DNA of 64,000 nucleotides, taken from Eopsaltria australis (Eukaryota; Chordata; Aves; Passeriformes; Petroicidae). Position numbers and translations under genes: made by a program. The notes beneath the pieces were generated by a model. It was not told the DNA's origin. It saw nothing but the letters and a program-made list of their open reading frames with translations, and did not search any database. The stretch is taken from positions 1-64,000 of the forward strand of contig JAVTVJ010000142.1 of assembly GCA_034509425.1 (NCBI GenBank). The letters are read 5' to 3'. Of the stretch, positions 15,526-28,100 are shown piece after piece; the stretch's first letter is position 1, and the number at the start of each line of letters is the position of its first letter.

Positions 15526-15552
15526 AAGGGAATTCCCTTCGGGGGAAATTCC
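15526..15552. promoter_or_regulatory. Two adjacent NF-kB-like motifs
   Basis: The 14-bp perfect palindrome AAGGGAATTCCCTT lies at 15526-15539 and contains GGGAATTCCC (15528-15537), a match to the Rel/NF-kB consensus GGGRNWYYCC. A second match, GGGAAATTCC, lies at 15543-15552, so the two cores start 15 bp apart, between one and one and a half helical turns. The motifs are directly seen. Function is inference, because single motifs occur by chance in 64 kb and no promoter is visible nearby. Confidence 0.3.
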
Positions 15553-16779
15553 AGATAAACATTTAGTGTGCCCAATCAAATGAGAAACTTCCCACCCACA
15601 ACAATTACAAAATTGGGCTAAAATGCATTTATACTTAGTAGTGTAGTGTAACTTTTAATGTAAACACTCAGACATTTACTGGGATATGTCCAAAAGAAGA
15701 GGGAAGCAGCTGGCAATACACAGCTGTATCACTTACATGCTTTCTTACTTACAACATAATTTTTTTTCTGACTTCCATTCCCATCTTTTTGCAATGTTTA
15801 ACTGAAGGATTATTTAGAGGGTGAGGTAGTTAAAAGACACATTGTTTTTTCTGGAAAGTTTAATATAGCACACAACCTATTCAGAATTTTTAAGTATGGA
15901 AGGTTTTCAAAATCTATTCAAAGTGAGTTTCATCCAATGAAGATTTTCAATTAAAGATCAGCTTGCTTTATAAAAACACAACTAAATTTAAACATATTTA
16001 AGAAATACATAAAAATAAAATATATAAAGCAAATATTACTTTAAAGCAACTTGCTTTTGCCGGAACATTGCAGAAATTGTTCAGCAAGAGAAGGATAGGC
16101 AAACTCACTAGAAATCAGGACTAAACTCCCTTATTTCCCATCACACCAAATCTTTTCTATGTTAATTTTTTTTGGTTTATTAAATTTAAGTGCTACAGAA
16201 ATTAGCCAAAACAGAATTTGCATGACTTTCTATATATTGTCCTATGCAACTTAATAATCATAGCATTAATAAATTCTGTACTTAATGTACTCATTGATAT
16301 CCATTTATTTCTCAGCTGTAAATGAAGTTTTGCCATATACTGAAGCTTCCTGATACAAAAAAAGCCACAATTATTTCACTGAACATGGAGGTTATGCAAA
16401 CTTTCAACAGATCTGAAGGAATAAAGTCTTCAGTCATATCTATGTGACTGAAAAACAAGCCAAACAAGTAAACATTAAAGTGACAAAAATAGTATCTGCT
16501 CTTTGGGAAACATTTGCTCTAAGTGCCTCGAGAGTGAGGGGTTGTTTATTTGTGCGGAAGTTTTTGCTGGGTTTTTTTTACTTTTTCTTCTGTATCTTGT
16601 GACCACTCCTTTTACCCAAAGCTGTTTCATGCCTCAGAGTTGGTATTCACCCCCTTGCTAGGTTATTAAAAACAGCTCCTGTGCTACATCAGAAGATTAC
16701 TTTAGATAAGACACAAATCACCAAATGTTTAAGCAGACCCTCTGATTTAAAGGACTGCTCATGCTGGGGATGGTAAGGG

Positions 16780-17005
16780 ATGTTGATGTCACTTGCTGAA
16801 TTGGGACCTAATTGTGATTTTTAATGACAATAATTTATTAATTTTATTTTTTATAGACTGCATGTGGCCCTAAATAATAATAAATTTATGAATAGTGACT
16901 GCATGCCACAAATAACTCTTTTCTGTTGTCAGACAATGTGTGATTAAAAAGTGTCTTTTCTATCGTTGCCTGGACTTTAAACAATAAATAAAAATCATAG
17001 ATATA
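16780..17005. promoter_or_regulatory. Candidate conserved non-coding element
   Basis: This block has the texture of vertebrate conserved enhancers. It is AT-rich with several homeodomain-type cores (TTTAATGACAATAATTTATTAATTTTA region at about 16819-16846), two GACTGCATG words about 45 bp apart (16857 and 16900), and little simple repeat. There is no open frame of note. The call is pattern recognition only. Conservation cannot be measured from one sequence. Confidence 0.3.
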
Positions 17006-20000
17006 TAAATTCAGAGGGTTTTATTGAGAATTCAACCACTCTTGGGTTTTCCTTCTTTTTTTTCATATTCTACTATACTATAACAAACCCCATTTTTGTA
17101 GTGTACACAGAATGTCTCTTTATATTGTTATGGTGTGTATATCCTTTATTCCCTTTTCCTGTTCATCTGTCTCTCCCTTTTTCCCCCCTTTTTTTAATGT
17201 GACACCTCTGAGCTGGTACCCATGGCAACACCCACTAGTAGGGGTGAGCCTATGAAGCTGCTGCAGTTCCCTATCACTCAGTTCTGACAATGCCAGTCAT
17301 TAATCTAGCAGTGTCTGCCTGCTCAGATCTCTACAGGTCCTCTTCTGGTCTTGTTTCCTTCCAGCAGTTTCTGCCCTGTGCACAAAGATTCAAAAGATTA
17401 CTGTTAATGATTTTCCATTTGTTTAAAACAGCTCAGGCTGGCAGCTCTGTCTAATCCACTCTCAATGGCACCGAACATTAAATTATAGGGCAATCACTGT
17501 GTGAAGTAGTTTCCTGAATTTCAAAATGCAGCTCTGAGTCTTTCTAGCACCTTAGTTTTAATTATAAAATAAAATAATAGTGGGAAAATCAAATAAAAAT
17601 TACAATTACTTAGGTCTCTATTGTATTCATGAAGGTGGATTGCAAACTTTAAAAATGTCCCCAAACACTTACAATGAAATTGCTTCTGTTTTTCAGTCTA
17701 TAAGGCATTGTTGTTGTAGGTTTTTTAACTAATGAGTGACATGTTGTAGTTTAGCATCTTGCATGTATTTTGACTGCTTCCATACAGGTAGGTCTAAGCC
17801 TGGTGTACAAGGGAGCTCAACTTCCATTCCAGCAGAGGTCTTAACCTGGCCAGATATGCAAAAGATACATTTCATTCTGAGATTAATCTTTGACTGAGAT
17901 TTTAAATGAGGCTAAAGAGGTTATGGACACAAATCCCACTGAAACATGATAGAAATTCTCTCCCTAGATCCCTTAGGTGTTTCTGAAATTACTGCTTCCA
18001 TTTTTAGAGTCAAATCCAGGATGGGAGAATTACATTTTGCTTTCTATGGGTTACAATCATGCATTAAAATTCTGTGAAGGTAAGCCTTGGACATTTGTCT
18101 AATGCCACATATGTCATGTAAATAAAAAGTGTTTAATTCAATAAATGAAAAGTTTTTAGATAGTTTATACCTTTTGGTGCATGTCATAATCTGTGCATGA
18201 TTAGGTAGATGGAAATATTTGGTGCAAATCAACCAATTTTGGCTATTCAGTATCAGATTAAACAATTTCCAAGGGACTATGGATGTGCTTCTTTTTGCCA
18301 CTATGAAATTTAGTGAGACTCTTCTGCTAAAATATGTGTCTGTGGTCATAACTGCAGTTGTATCCATTGAGATAAAAAAATGCAGACATGCTGAGAAGTC
18401 CTGGGAATGGCTGAGGGATTTAAACCCATGCACAACCTACCAGTTATTTTAAAAATCAGATAAATGTCATTCCAAAACCTGGCCTAGTACTGGACCTCTC
18501 TTTGAACTCTAAAGACCTATTCGTTTTAGACAATGCAGTACAGAAACCTTTGTTAAATTCTTCCATTCCAACTTATCAGAAAATTTCTGTCCTTGTACTG
18601 AATTGTTCTTTCAAAATGTGAAAAATATTCCAGAATATCTTTTTTAGCAACAAAACTTTATAAAATATTTCTTTCAGGTGGTATTGCCAGGCAAATACCA
18701 GAAGGACACTTCTCCAAATTTAAGATAAGTGTCTATCTTGGCAGTTTAGAGGTAGCTTCAAATCACATTGGGGGAAATCTCTTTGACATGATGATTTGGC
18801 TGGTATGACCTTCCGACTATTCTGATAAATGAGTAAGAAGTGAATGACAAAAATGAAAGTGATATTGAGTTAGACTTATTTGTTGGGGGATAATTTGTTG
18901 GAACGGTAAGCACCAGAATTGTATATTATCATAAAATAGCAAAAACTGGAATAAAAATTCCAAGATGCATTTATTCTAAATGGAAGAGAAAATTTAAATG
19001 TGTCAAGTGCAGTTTAAAATTTTTCTTAGTCAGGGTGAATGTCAATGTTTGTTTTATGCTAAAGTCAGATTTATCATTGACATTTGAGACAATATTATTA
19101 GATCATTGTAAATACAATCTCCTATGCTGAAAAAAAAGAAAAATCCATTTGTTTTAGAAAATTACTCCATGCTTCTGTGAGCTCTGGGGACATGCAACCA
19201 GAAAAAGTGTTCAGATATTTTTGTTATGAAAATAGCATGATTTCACACAAAACAGATTCTCGTACATGTTTTATTTTTTAAGTCGGAAAAGGTGGATAAA
19301 AGCCTTACTGAATAATTTATTAGTTAAATATTTTTACCAGTACTTGTGGTACAGATATAGCATGTGCATGATCTATTATATGTCTGCTAGATATAAACTT
19401 TTCAGTTGTTTGAATGTGCCATCTGAATTGTACATTCAAACTTCAATACAGTAGGAAGTAAAGAGCCACATTTTCAACTCAACTGCAGATGTGCATTTTG
19501 GGTTGACTACACATCAGATTGCTCAATTTAGGGTAGAGATGGGAACCTACTGCTTTAAATTAATTTTGAAACAGTCAGAAATTTGGAAGGACTTCACACT
19601 TGACACAGCTGAAGCTGTGAGAACAATGTCATAGCATGGTCGATCCAGCAATAATGCAATAGAGCTTTTCAGTGTGTTGTCTCTCAGGCATTAGCTGAGC
19701 ACTAAGATTTGTCCTGGGAAAGGAGCTGGCATCTCTTTCTAGATATGGAGAATATCTAAGGCTGATATGGGACTTGAGTTAGAGCATTTTAGCACAGTTA
19801 TCTAGGGTCACTTATGCATCTGAAGGATCAAAAAAAACTGTTTCATTTATGAAATATTGACTAGAACTTTCTTTAAACAGTCCCTAGCAAGTATCATGAA
19901 GGCAAATTCTACTAACTAGCTCTATAAATATGATGGACAAATAATAAATAAAACTTCCTATTTAAAGATTTTTTTTTCTCAGTAGCTGCATCAATTTAGT

Positions 20001-20834
20001 AAAACACAGTTCCTTGCATATGGTTTTCATTTTAAAGGCAGGGAACCAATTTTTAATTTTTTTTTGTAATGAAATTGAATTGGACATCCCTCATAAATCT
20101 TGTAACTTTAGCGGGCATTACTCATTTCACCCAAAAGCATGGATGGATGTTTTAGAGTTTCTCAGTCATTAAAATGAAAGCAATCTCAATATTACTTTCT
20201 TAGTAGCCAGACCCTTACTCATGGTGAGCTGTGCCTTCATCTGTAATAGGTCCTATTGATTTCAGTGAAACTCTTTGATTCCTAGAGCATTGCTGAACAA
20301 AAGCCAAAGTAGTAAAGTCTGTCCCTCATCCCTTTCAACATGTTTTCATAAACACATTACAAAACCTCATCCTTAACATCTTTAATGTATATGTTTCCAT
20401 TAAAATCAGTTCTTCTAAACACATGTAGATCAATGAAAAATCTTTGATGGAAACACCACACCTAGAGATTTAAAATATATGTACAACATCTTCAGGTTTT
20501 CTGGCTGAACAAAAAGTGATTTTGGACAAGATAAAAAAAGTAATAATTTTACCCTTGTTACTAATATTGAATGGATCCCCTGTGAAAAGTCTACACAGAC
20601 TCAGTAGTAAGGGAGCCCAGAGCCTTACAGAGTACTGGAACTTGTATAATTGAGGTACTGCTGGAGCAGGAAGGGTATTACAGATGATACTTTTGCTAGT
20701 TTACAGATCCTATAATACACAGGCTGCTAAATTATGTTTGAGAGTAACCTTAAAAGCAAAGGAGACTCTTTGTATAATAAATAACTCTTTATACTAGGTG
20801 GAAACTAATTAGTTCCAAATTCTGATCAAATCAT

Positions 20835-20965
20835 GAGATTACATCCACATTAATACAAATTAATTTATCATAATGAATGTTAATAGAATTAATTATAATT
20901 AGACACTGTTGCACTGGGTGAAATATTTCATAATGGTCCCTTTCACATTAGTAGTAGATTATGTG
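20835..20965. promoter_or_regulatory. Candidate homeobox-site cluster
   Basis: AATTAATTTATCATAATGAATG and GAATTAATTATAATTAGA style words cluster within about 60 bp (20855-20905), giving several overlapping TAAT/ATTA cores. The following sequence (TGCACTGGGTGAAATATTTCATAATGG region) is complex rather than simple-repeat. A chance cluster in AT-rich DNA is the main alternative. Confidence 0.22.
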
Positions 20966-23900
20966 CATATTTCAAAAATATAAAAAAGCAAGAATTACAT
21001 TTAACATTTTTTATGGTGGTGGCATGTCAAAGAGCCATGACATGAAATTTTGAGTCTAGTTAATGGTCCAAATGAACTTTTTTCCTCTTCAAAGCTAGCC
21101 TGCTAAACTGCTTTGAACATTCAAAACCTGTTTATTTTTTTCTAGAAGAGAGACAGGATACCCAAATACTGTCTAAAATCTAGAAGAGTTGACATCCTCT
21201 TTGCTTTTTTTCATATACTCTGACTTACAGCCCCCATGATGCTTGATGCTAAATCATTATATAATGAGTACTGAATTACTTAGGCCTTTTCCAATTTCCA
21301 TAGAAAATGGACTTTAATTCAAAACTATGCCTGGTTAATTAAACTTTCCATGATCTAATTTGATCTAATTATTTCTATAAATTGAGATGTAACCAGAGTT
21401 ATATCCTAAGGTAGAATTAGGCTATGGTTACACATTTTACTTAGATGGAGGGAACTGTGATGTTCTCTTCTATTAACCCTAACCTTGCTGGCCACTTAAC
21501 TCAGTTCTGCAACCCAAATGGTGGAGAAGAAACTATATTTTCAAAATATCTGTTGGAGGTGGTATTTTTTTAGAGATTGATTTTCCCAAACGCCTTTGAA
21601 AAATAATATTTCTCCTTGCATTCATCTTGAATGCTTATAGCACAAGAAAAACATTTGATGTAGTCCAGGTGTCTTATTGACACCCCAGTATATATTTTCT
21701 CTCTTTTTCATTTCTGTTCAGATGCACCAAATTTTTACTTAAATTCATTTTTCTCTAAAGAGCTCTTTTCACTTAGATCTACTCTTCTACATCATGAAAA
21801 ATATGATCTGAACCATTTACATTTTTATTACATTCTGAATAAAGGGAGAACTCCTTGCTAAGTTATTTTATTTTGCCATATCCAAACCAAAGCCTGGATG
21901 TATTTGTTCATGCTAGCAACAGTTTTTACCTTCTGAAAATAACTGCTGGTCCTTCTTTGTGTAGTTTCCTTGAGCAGTTCTCATTGAATGAGCTATCATG
22001 GTTGCTTACCAAAATCTTGTCAGATTCAGTCAGCTGGTGTACACATATACTGTTCCTTGCATTTACCATAAAATAATTTATTTCTGAAATCTTTGCTGAC
22101 AGAGAAGCAGAGTGCAGATGCTTGCTTTGCAAACAAACAAGGCAATCTGATGAAGGATTCAAGGCTTCTGGCTGCACTGTCTGAGTTCATTTAGAGGTTA
22201 ATAAAATCAGCTCCCTGCTATGTGTTAAAAATAAGTAATTAATTTGGGGATATCTGTTAGAAGTAGAATATTATGCCTGGAAATTAAGGGTAGAAGGCAG
22301 TCTGCTTACTGGAAATGCCTGCTTGAGACATATCCTCACTGCTAATTTAGATGCCCATTTTCAGAGCAGCAGACAATCCAGACCACGTTATGTAGCTGCC
22401 AAAGCTCTCTGCAGTCAATGAAGAAAAAAAGAAAGAGGATTATGAAAAACTGAAGGCCGCCTGAATTTAGTTACTTTCCTGTTAGCATGCATGGAAAGAT
22501 AAGGACTCCATCAGAAAATCAAGTCCATGTAGGTGAGGTGTTTAGCTCTCTATTACACCATTTCAAAATGAACACTAGAAAATCTTAGGTGTTTCCATAT
22601 ATCTGTAATGCAATCTGGTGGTTTTGGTCAGTCAGTAATACAAGGCACAAGGCTCAGAAGGTAGCCTGACTCTTTCCTTGTGTCTAAGAGTAATCTGGGA
22701 AAAGGCCAGACTGCTAGATCAAGGGCTCTGGAAATGTGTACAGGCTCTACATTATAACATTATTGGATTAAACAAGAAAAAAACCCAATTCAGAACTGGA
22801 GATGAGAATTTTAATTCTTTACCTACCTATTGACAAAACTATTAAACCAGAAGTTATACTTTCCTTGTCCACTCTTCCCTAGCCCACAAGTCAAGCAATC
22901 AAGGCATAATTTTTCTAAGTAACTCAGTTAGAGATCATGATCTGAGTCCTTTACTATAAACTCTGATTTTAAGAAAAGTTATATTGAAGAGAAATAATGA
23001 TATGGTCCTTCTTTAACTCATTAATTGTCGATTATTTGTTGATTTATTTCAATTTCGCTTCATTAAAACCAATCATGAAACCTTTTTACCTCCCTAATTA
23101 TATTTTTGTAAGAATATTTTATTATTGTACAATAGAATCACAGAGTGGAAGTGTAAGGTTCATTTTATTTCCCTGTATTTTCTTTGCATCTCCTCAAGTT
23201 GCTCAACAATTCTGGTAAGGTATTTAGCATCATCTGTACACTCTGGTGTCTTGGTTTGTAATAATACTCTGCTAACTGGAAAATTATTTTGTGTAGTAAT
23301 TTACTAAAAGTCATAGACTCATCCATTAAGATTAGTTTAGTAAATACCATGTATGAAACATTAATTTTGAGTGATAATATGCTCTAATATGACAGAGATT
23401 TTGCAGGGAGACATAACAAACATGGTTGACAGAGTTAAAAGCTAGAATAAAGTCAATGAAATTAATTTTCTTCATTTAAAAAAAAGATGTAATTTGATGT
23501 GGCAATAGCAGCTACAACATTAGCTACCTGACCTTGCCCTTGAAATGACCTCAACCTTGACCTGCAGGGACACTCTCTCTAGGGATGAGAGGTATGTTAT
23601 TACATGTTATTTCATTACAAGGCCCCTGCTGAGCAGCAACTGCCAAATGGACTCAATTAAGTGTTTCTTGTGATGTGGATTACTGTCTACTGGGGCGAGT
23701 TGATACTAGCAAACATATTTCATTCCCTTAAAGTTTGACTGGATATGAAAAGCATGTGCGTTACTCATTCGGTGACACTTCAGCCTATGATTTATATCTG
23801 TTTAGAAAAACCATAACATACATACTTCAGTTGTGCACTGCAACCTCTTCTTGCTCCTTGTCCTTCAGCAACCAGGCCCCATTATCATACCCAAGGATTA

Positions 23901-24842
23901 TAGAACCAGACCCAACCTTCATGAAAGTAACCTTCCAAAAAGAAAAACTGCATCAAACAGTAGTTGAATTCTCATAAACACACTCTTGTTTAACACTGAA
24001 AATAAAGTTCAAAATGTCACAGATGCAACTCTGTATGTTGTCTGATTTTTATCTCAGCAAAGTTGTATCAGGAATAAAATACTAAGCACTTACGAGGGCT
24101 GGGTTAATTTATAGCTTCTTTAAAATCTTTCTACTACATTAAAACAACTGTGTAGTGATGTTGGTAAAAATGGTGACTAGTGTTTCTCTCTCTCTAGCTA
24201 TGTATATTTTATATCTACGAATTAAACACACACCCTCCCCCTCATTTTCACTACGTTTTCTGTATCTAACAGTTTTCTAGAAGTTTTTTTCTGGAGTATC
24301 ATTTGAAACTTGTGGAAAAATGTCTCATTGGCTGCAATTTAATTTCTACCAGACTGCCAAAAGAACATTGAGCAAATAAGCAAGCCATTGCATGCAGAAA
24401 GAACACATTTTATAAGACTTTCAAGTAATAATTTTAATCTTGTTTTCATATCTCTACATAAAATGCATTTTTTTCATAGTTTATGCACAAGAAAAGTAAG
24501 AAAATAACTTAAGAATCTGTTTCTCCATCCTACCTCTTTCCACTGTATTTTTCACCAGTGAAATTTGGAGAGTAAACATTTTGCATGAAAACAGATGGAA
24601 AAAAAATCTAGTCCCATGGAATTCAGTGGAGGTGTCATTATTTCTAAAGGAGACTCCACCCCTCCCTTTGGCCTCTGTGAAATGCGAAGAACAGCATTCA
24701 GGACAGCATTCCTTTTGTCCTGGAGGTAAAAACAGGAAACATTACAGGAGGAAATAAACACGTGCAGCCCTTCTTTGTGTATCATAAAGAGTTTAAACCA
24801 TTAATATATTGTAAAACAAAAATATCTCATTAATGCACAAAA

Positions 24843-25155
24843 CTATCTCAAAGGTGGGTGCCAAGGTGCCAGACTCTTTTATGGAGGTGCTCAGCAACAG
24901 GAAGAAGAGCAAAGGCCAGAAAGAAAACACAAGAGATTTCACCCCAACACAAGGAAGAACTTTACATGGAGAGTGGCAGAGCACTGGAACAGGCTGCTGA
25001 TGGAGATTGTGGGGTCTCCCTCTCTGGAGACATTTAAAATTCACCTGGATGCATTCCTGTGTAATCTGGTGTAGGTGACCCCGCCTTGTCGGGGGGGTGG
25101 ACTAGATGGTCTCCAGAGATTCCTTCTAACCCTAAAAGTTCTCTGATTCTGTGAC
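24843..25155 (+). mobile_element. CR1 LINE fragment, 3' end (truncated)
   Basis: This is the 3' end of a chicken-repeat-1 non-LTR retrotransposon in + orientation. Recognisable CR1 landmarks in order are the GAGGAAGAACTT-like stretch (here AAGGAAGAACTTTACATGG, about 24950), GAGCACTGGAACAGGCTGCTG (about 24978), TCTCTGGAGACATTTAAAA (about 25022), GGACTAGATGGTCTCCAGAG (about 25098) and the terminal TGATTCTGTGA-type end at 25144-25153. The ctagatggtctccagag form suits the CR1 group whose 3' end has a run of Gs before GGTTGGACTAGATGATCTCC. The 5' part, including all of the reverse transcriptase region, is absent, as is usual for CR1 copies. It is diverged, so it is not recent. Confidence 0.92.
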
Positions 25156-28100
25156 ACCTTACCTTTATACTATAGTTTCAGATAAAAGATATTTTGTAAG
25201 TTAATTGTTATGAACTGCTTTGCCTAGAAAAATTCCTGCCTGGATATTTTCTCATGGCAGCTGGAAAAGGAGTTCTTTTCAGTTGAATTAGATTTCTACA
25301 AAAACATGGAGTTTCCCTTTAAGTTTTGATGTTGTAATAACTTACACATTCCCAAGTGTAGCCTGGCTTAAAAAAACCCACAAAACTAACAAGAACAGAA
25401 GTTGCTTCGTGATGTTCATTGTTTTCTCAGAAAGAGATACGCAGTACAAGGTTGGAATCGAAACATTTCTTTATGAATGTGATTATTTTGAACACTCACT
25501 ACACAAACACGTACACAAAATATTACTCTTCTGCTTGACAGTGAAAAAAAAGCTTATTTTTGTTTTTCAAAAAGACATCTGAACCACAAATGAGTAAGGA
25601 CTGTACTCTACCACTCTATTGCCATCCTTTTCTCTACAATGATGTGCAATCATAAGTCCAATAGTGACTATCTTGCATTATCTCTTACTTGCACTTTCTA
25701 AACTGGTGATAATAAATGGAACCAGATGAATTTGTACTATTCTGTGGCATCTCAGCAATCTCATGCTTGGACTAGGTTTACTGTAAAATCTAAGAAAAAT
25801 ACAATAGTTTAGACCATTTGAATTTGATCTGATAACTGTAGTTTCTATGACTTCATTAAGAGTAATGTCAGCATTCACTGAGAACTAATGTCTTGACAGA
25901 GGTCATGAGGGCTGATAAATCCTGCTAGCATATCTTTGTCCATACTCAAGAAACTAGAAGCATAATTTCATAGGATACACACAGGCAAACCTATTCTTTA
26001 GAATAACTACCTCAAAGGGAGCTGCTTAATCATTTGAGAAAATTCTGCACTTTTAGTGTATATAATTGTTTTCTGTTTTCAATGTACTTTAATTTAAGAA
26101 ATTTTAAAGGAAAAATATTACACAGTCATTCTACCAATGCAGTAACAGCTGTCTTTATAAAGTAACCATCGATATTTACAATCCTTTAATTCAAAATACT
26201 GAGCCATATCACACAGAAGTTGAGTAATTTATCACCTTTGACATTAGAAGAAACAAATTTACCCAAATAAATATGGGCCCAAAATATCAATGATTGCTTA
26301 CAAATATTGGTAACTCTGTTTATAACTGTATTAACAAAAAGAAAGCAGGCCTGGATGTTTCTGCCTAATGCAAATGAATTTTTTTCCTTTGTTGAAATTT
26401 TTATATAAAATAGAGTTAACACAATTATCCTTTACTTAAAGTTATGGAAAAACAACTGGTTCTGTTCAGTTGTATTAATCTCTGAAATGTAAGTAATTTG
26501 AAAGATGACAATGTGTATAACTGTAAAAAATCTGTTTTGGAAAGATTTTCATTGATTGTTTAAATATTTGCAACTGGAATAAAATATACAGGAACTTGCT
26601 TACAGTTACATTTTGTCACCTTCTGTGTATTGAATACATGTGGCAAATCATTACTGTTTCAAAACTTACTTAAACCAACTAAAAACAGAGAATTGTAGCC
26701 TTCCCTGCAGAGTGCTATTTTTCAGTGTTTCTTCATTTCTAGATATTTGAAATAGAATTTCATTATCAGAGCATCAATTACTTTTCAAGAATCTGCAATG
26801 TACCAATCTTAGCCCATAGTATAACTCCCTATAGGGATACTGAACCTTGGAAAACAATGAATCCCTCAGAACAAGAAAAATATCCTCTGTTGCTCCATGC
26901 TGGAGCAGGTCCTCCCAAAAAATGGCTGCAGTCTTTGGAGGAAGTTATGCGGCCCAGCAATCAGAAAAATATGTTGAAATCAATTGACACTAAATTAGGG
27001 CATTAAAATGATCAGAGTATAAATAATAAAATGAAAACTGTCTCATTACTTCTTTATATGTGACTTTCTTTTAAGTCTAAGGCTCCCAAGACAAGAATGA
27101 TTTCTTGAAAACCAAGAGGACTCATTTAGGAAAGGTGAAACATGTCTTGGAATAATGTTGGTGTTAAAGGAGAAAACGTTAGCATCAGAAAGAGTTATTT
27201 ATTTTTTCATGCATTCAACTTCTTTGGCTTTTTCTGAAATACACCTGGCAGCTGCTACAATTGCTGTTGTCATTGTACCTGCTGTAGAGGCAAGGAATTG
27301 CTTTGCTTAGGCTAGTGCAATCTCAAACTAATCCTTTGCCAGCATGAGGACAGATTAAACTTAGTGTGCATTTTAGATATCTATGCTTGTAATGAAAACT
27401 ACTTGAAAAACCAAATGTGCACTCAAAAGGGAAATTAGTATAACTGCTGTTAAGGGAAACAAGTGTTTAGACTCTTCACAGCTTCTGGATAACTGTTAAT
27501 TAGATAATGTATTCTGAAAGCCAGAGAGAGATATTAAGATCATCTGATTTTTTCTCCTGCATAATATGGGATTTAGGACCTTCCTGAATTAATTACTGCA
27601 TAAATTAGGATGAAATATATAGAAAAACATCTTACCACGGCCAAAATACTTACTGTGGTAAGGACTCTTAGACATTTGATCAACAATTCCCTGATTTAGA
27701 TGACTTTTTTCTTTCTAAATAAGTTCCCAAGTGATTTTATGCTAGGCAATTATATAAGGTACAGGACACCATAATTTTTTCTAATTCTGTACATGGAATT
27801 TCTAATAATCTTTGATGCTTTTACTGTAATGCAGTACAAATACACATTTCATCATCTTGCATACTTGAAGATGATAAGACAAATGAAATTACTGATCAAG
27901 ATTCTGGTCAATGATTGGCCTGGTTCTTTATTAATTAGTCTATGCTGTCTTCCAAAGAGCAAATATTACAAGCTGAAATAAGAACAGGACAAAAAAATGC
28001 TAATTTCAGTTTTTATCAGAATACTGAAACATCTTTGTGCTTGCAAAGCACAATAAAACAGCCATATTAGAGGAATGTAGTGATGTTCTTTTGGTAAAGT

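Larger units (their letters stand above)
1..24842. other. Non-coding AT-rich DNA, no gene recognised
   Basis: No recognisable coding exon, RNA gene or transposon was found here on either strand. The open frames present are short, overlap on opposite strands and have no recognisable domain. Visible minor structure: 2.5 copies of a 15-mer at 1887-1923, a tandem CTGATCAG-containing 9-mer at 10462-10482, (TTTTC)4 at 12671-12690, A13 at 14476-14488, and a doubled TGATCTAAT at about 21352-21370. Candidate regulatory blocks inside it are listed separately. It is most likely intronic or intergenic. Old diverged repeats could be present that I cannot recognise by eye. Confidence 0.6.

Noticed and set aside
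15374..15583. Nearly coextensive open frames on both strands
   Set aside because: Short, no domain, and mirrored on both strands; kept only as the site of the NF-kB-like motifs.
18044..18433. 129-codon minus-strand frame overlapping a 77-codon + frame
   Set aside because: No domain or splice context; consistent with chance.
23131..23155. AATAGAATCACAGAGTGG, resembling the reverse complement of a CR1 3' end
   Set aside because: Similarity stops after about 18 bases, with no further CR1 landmarks.
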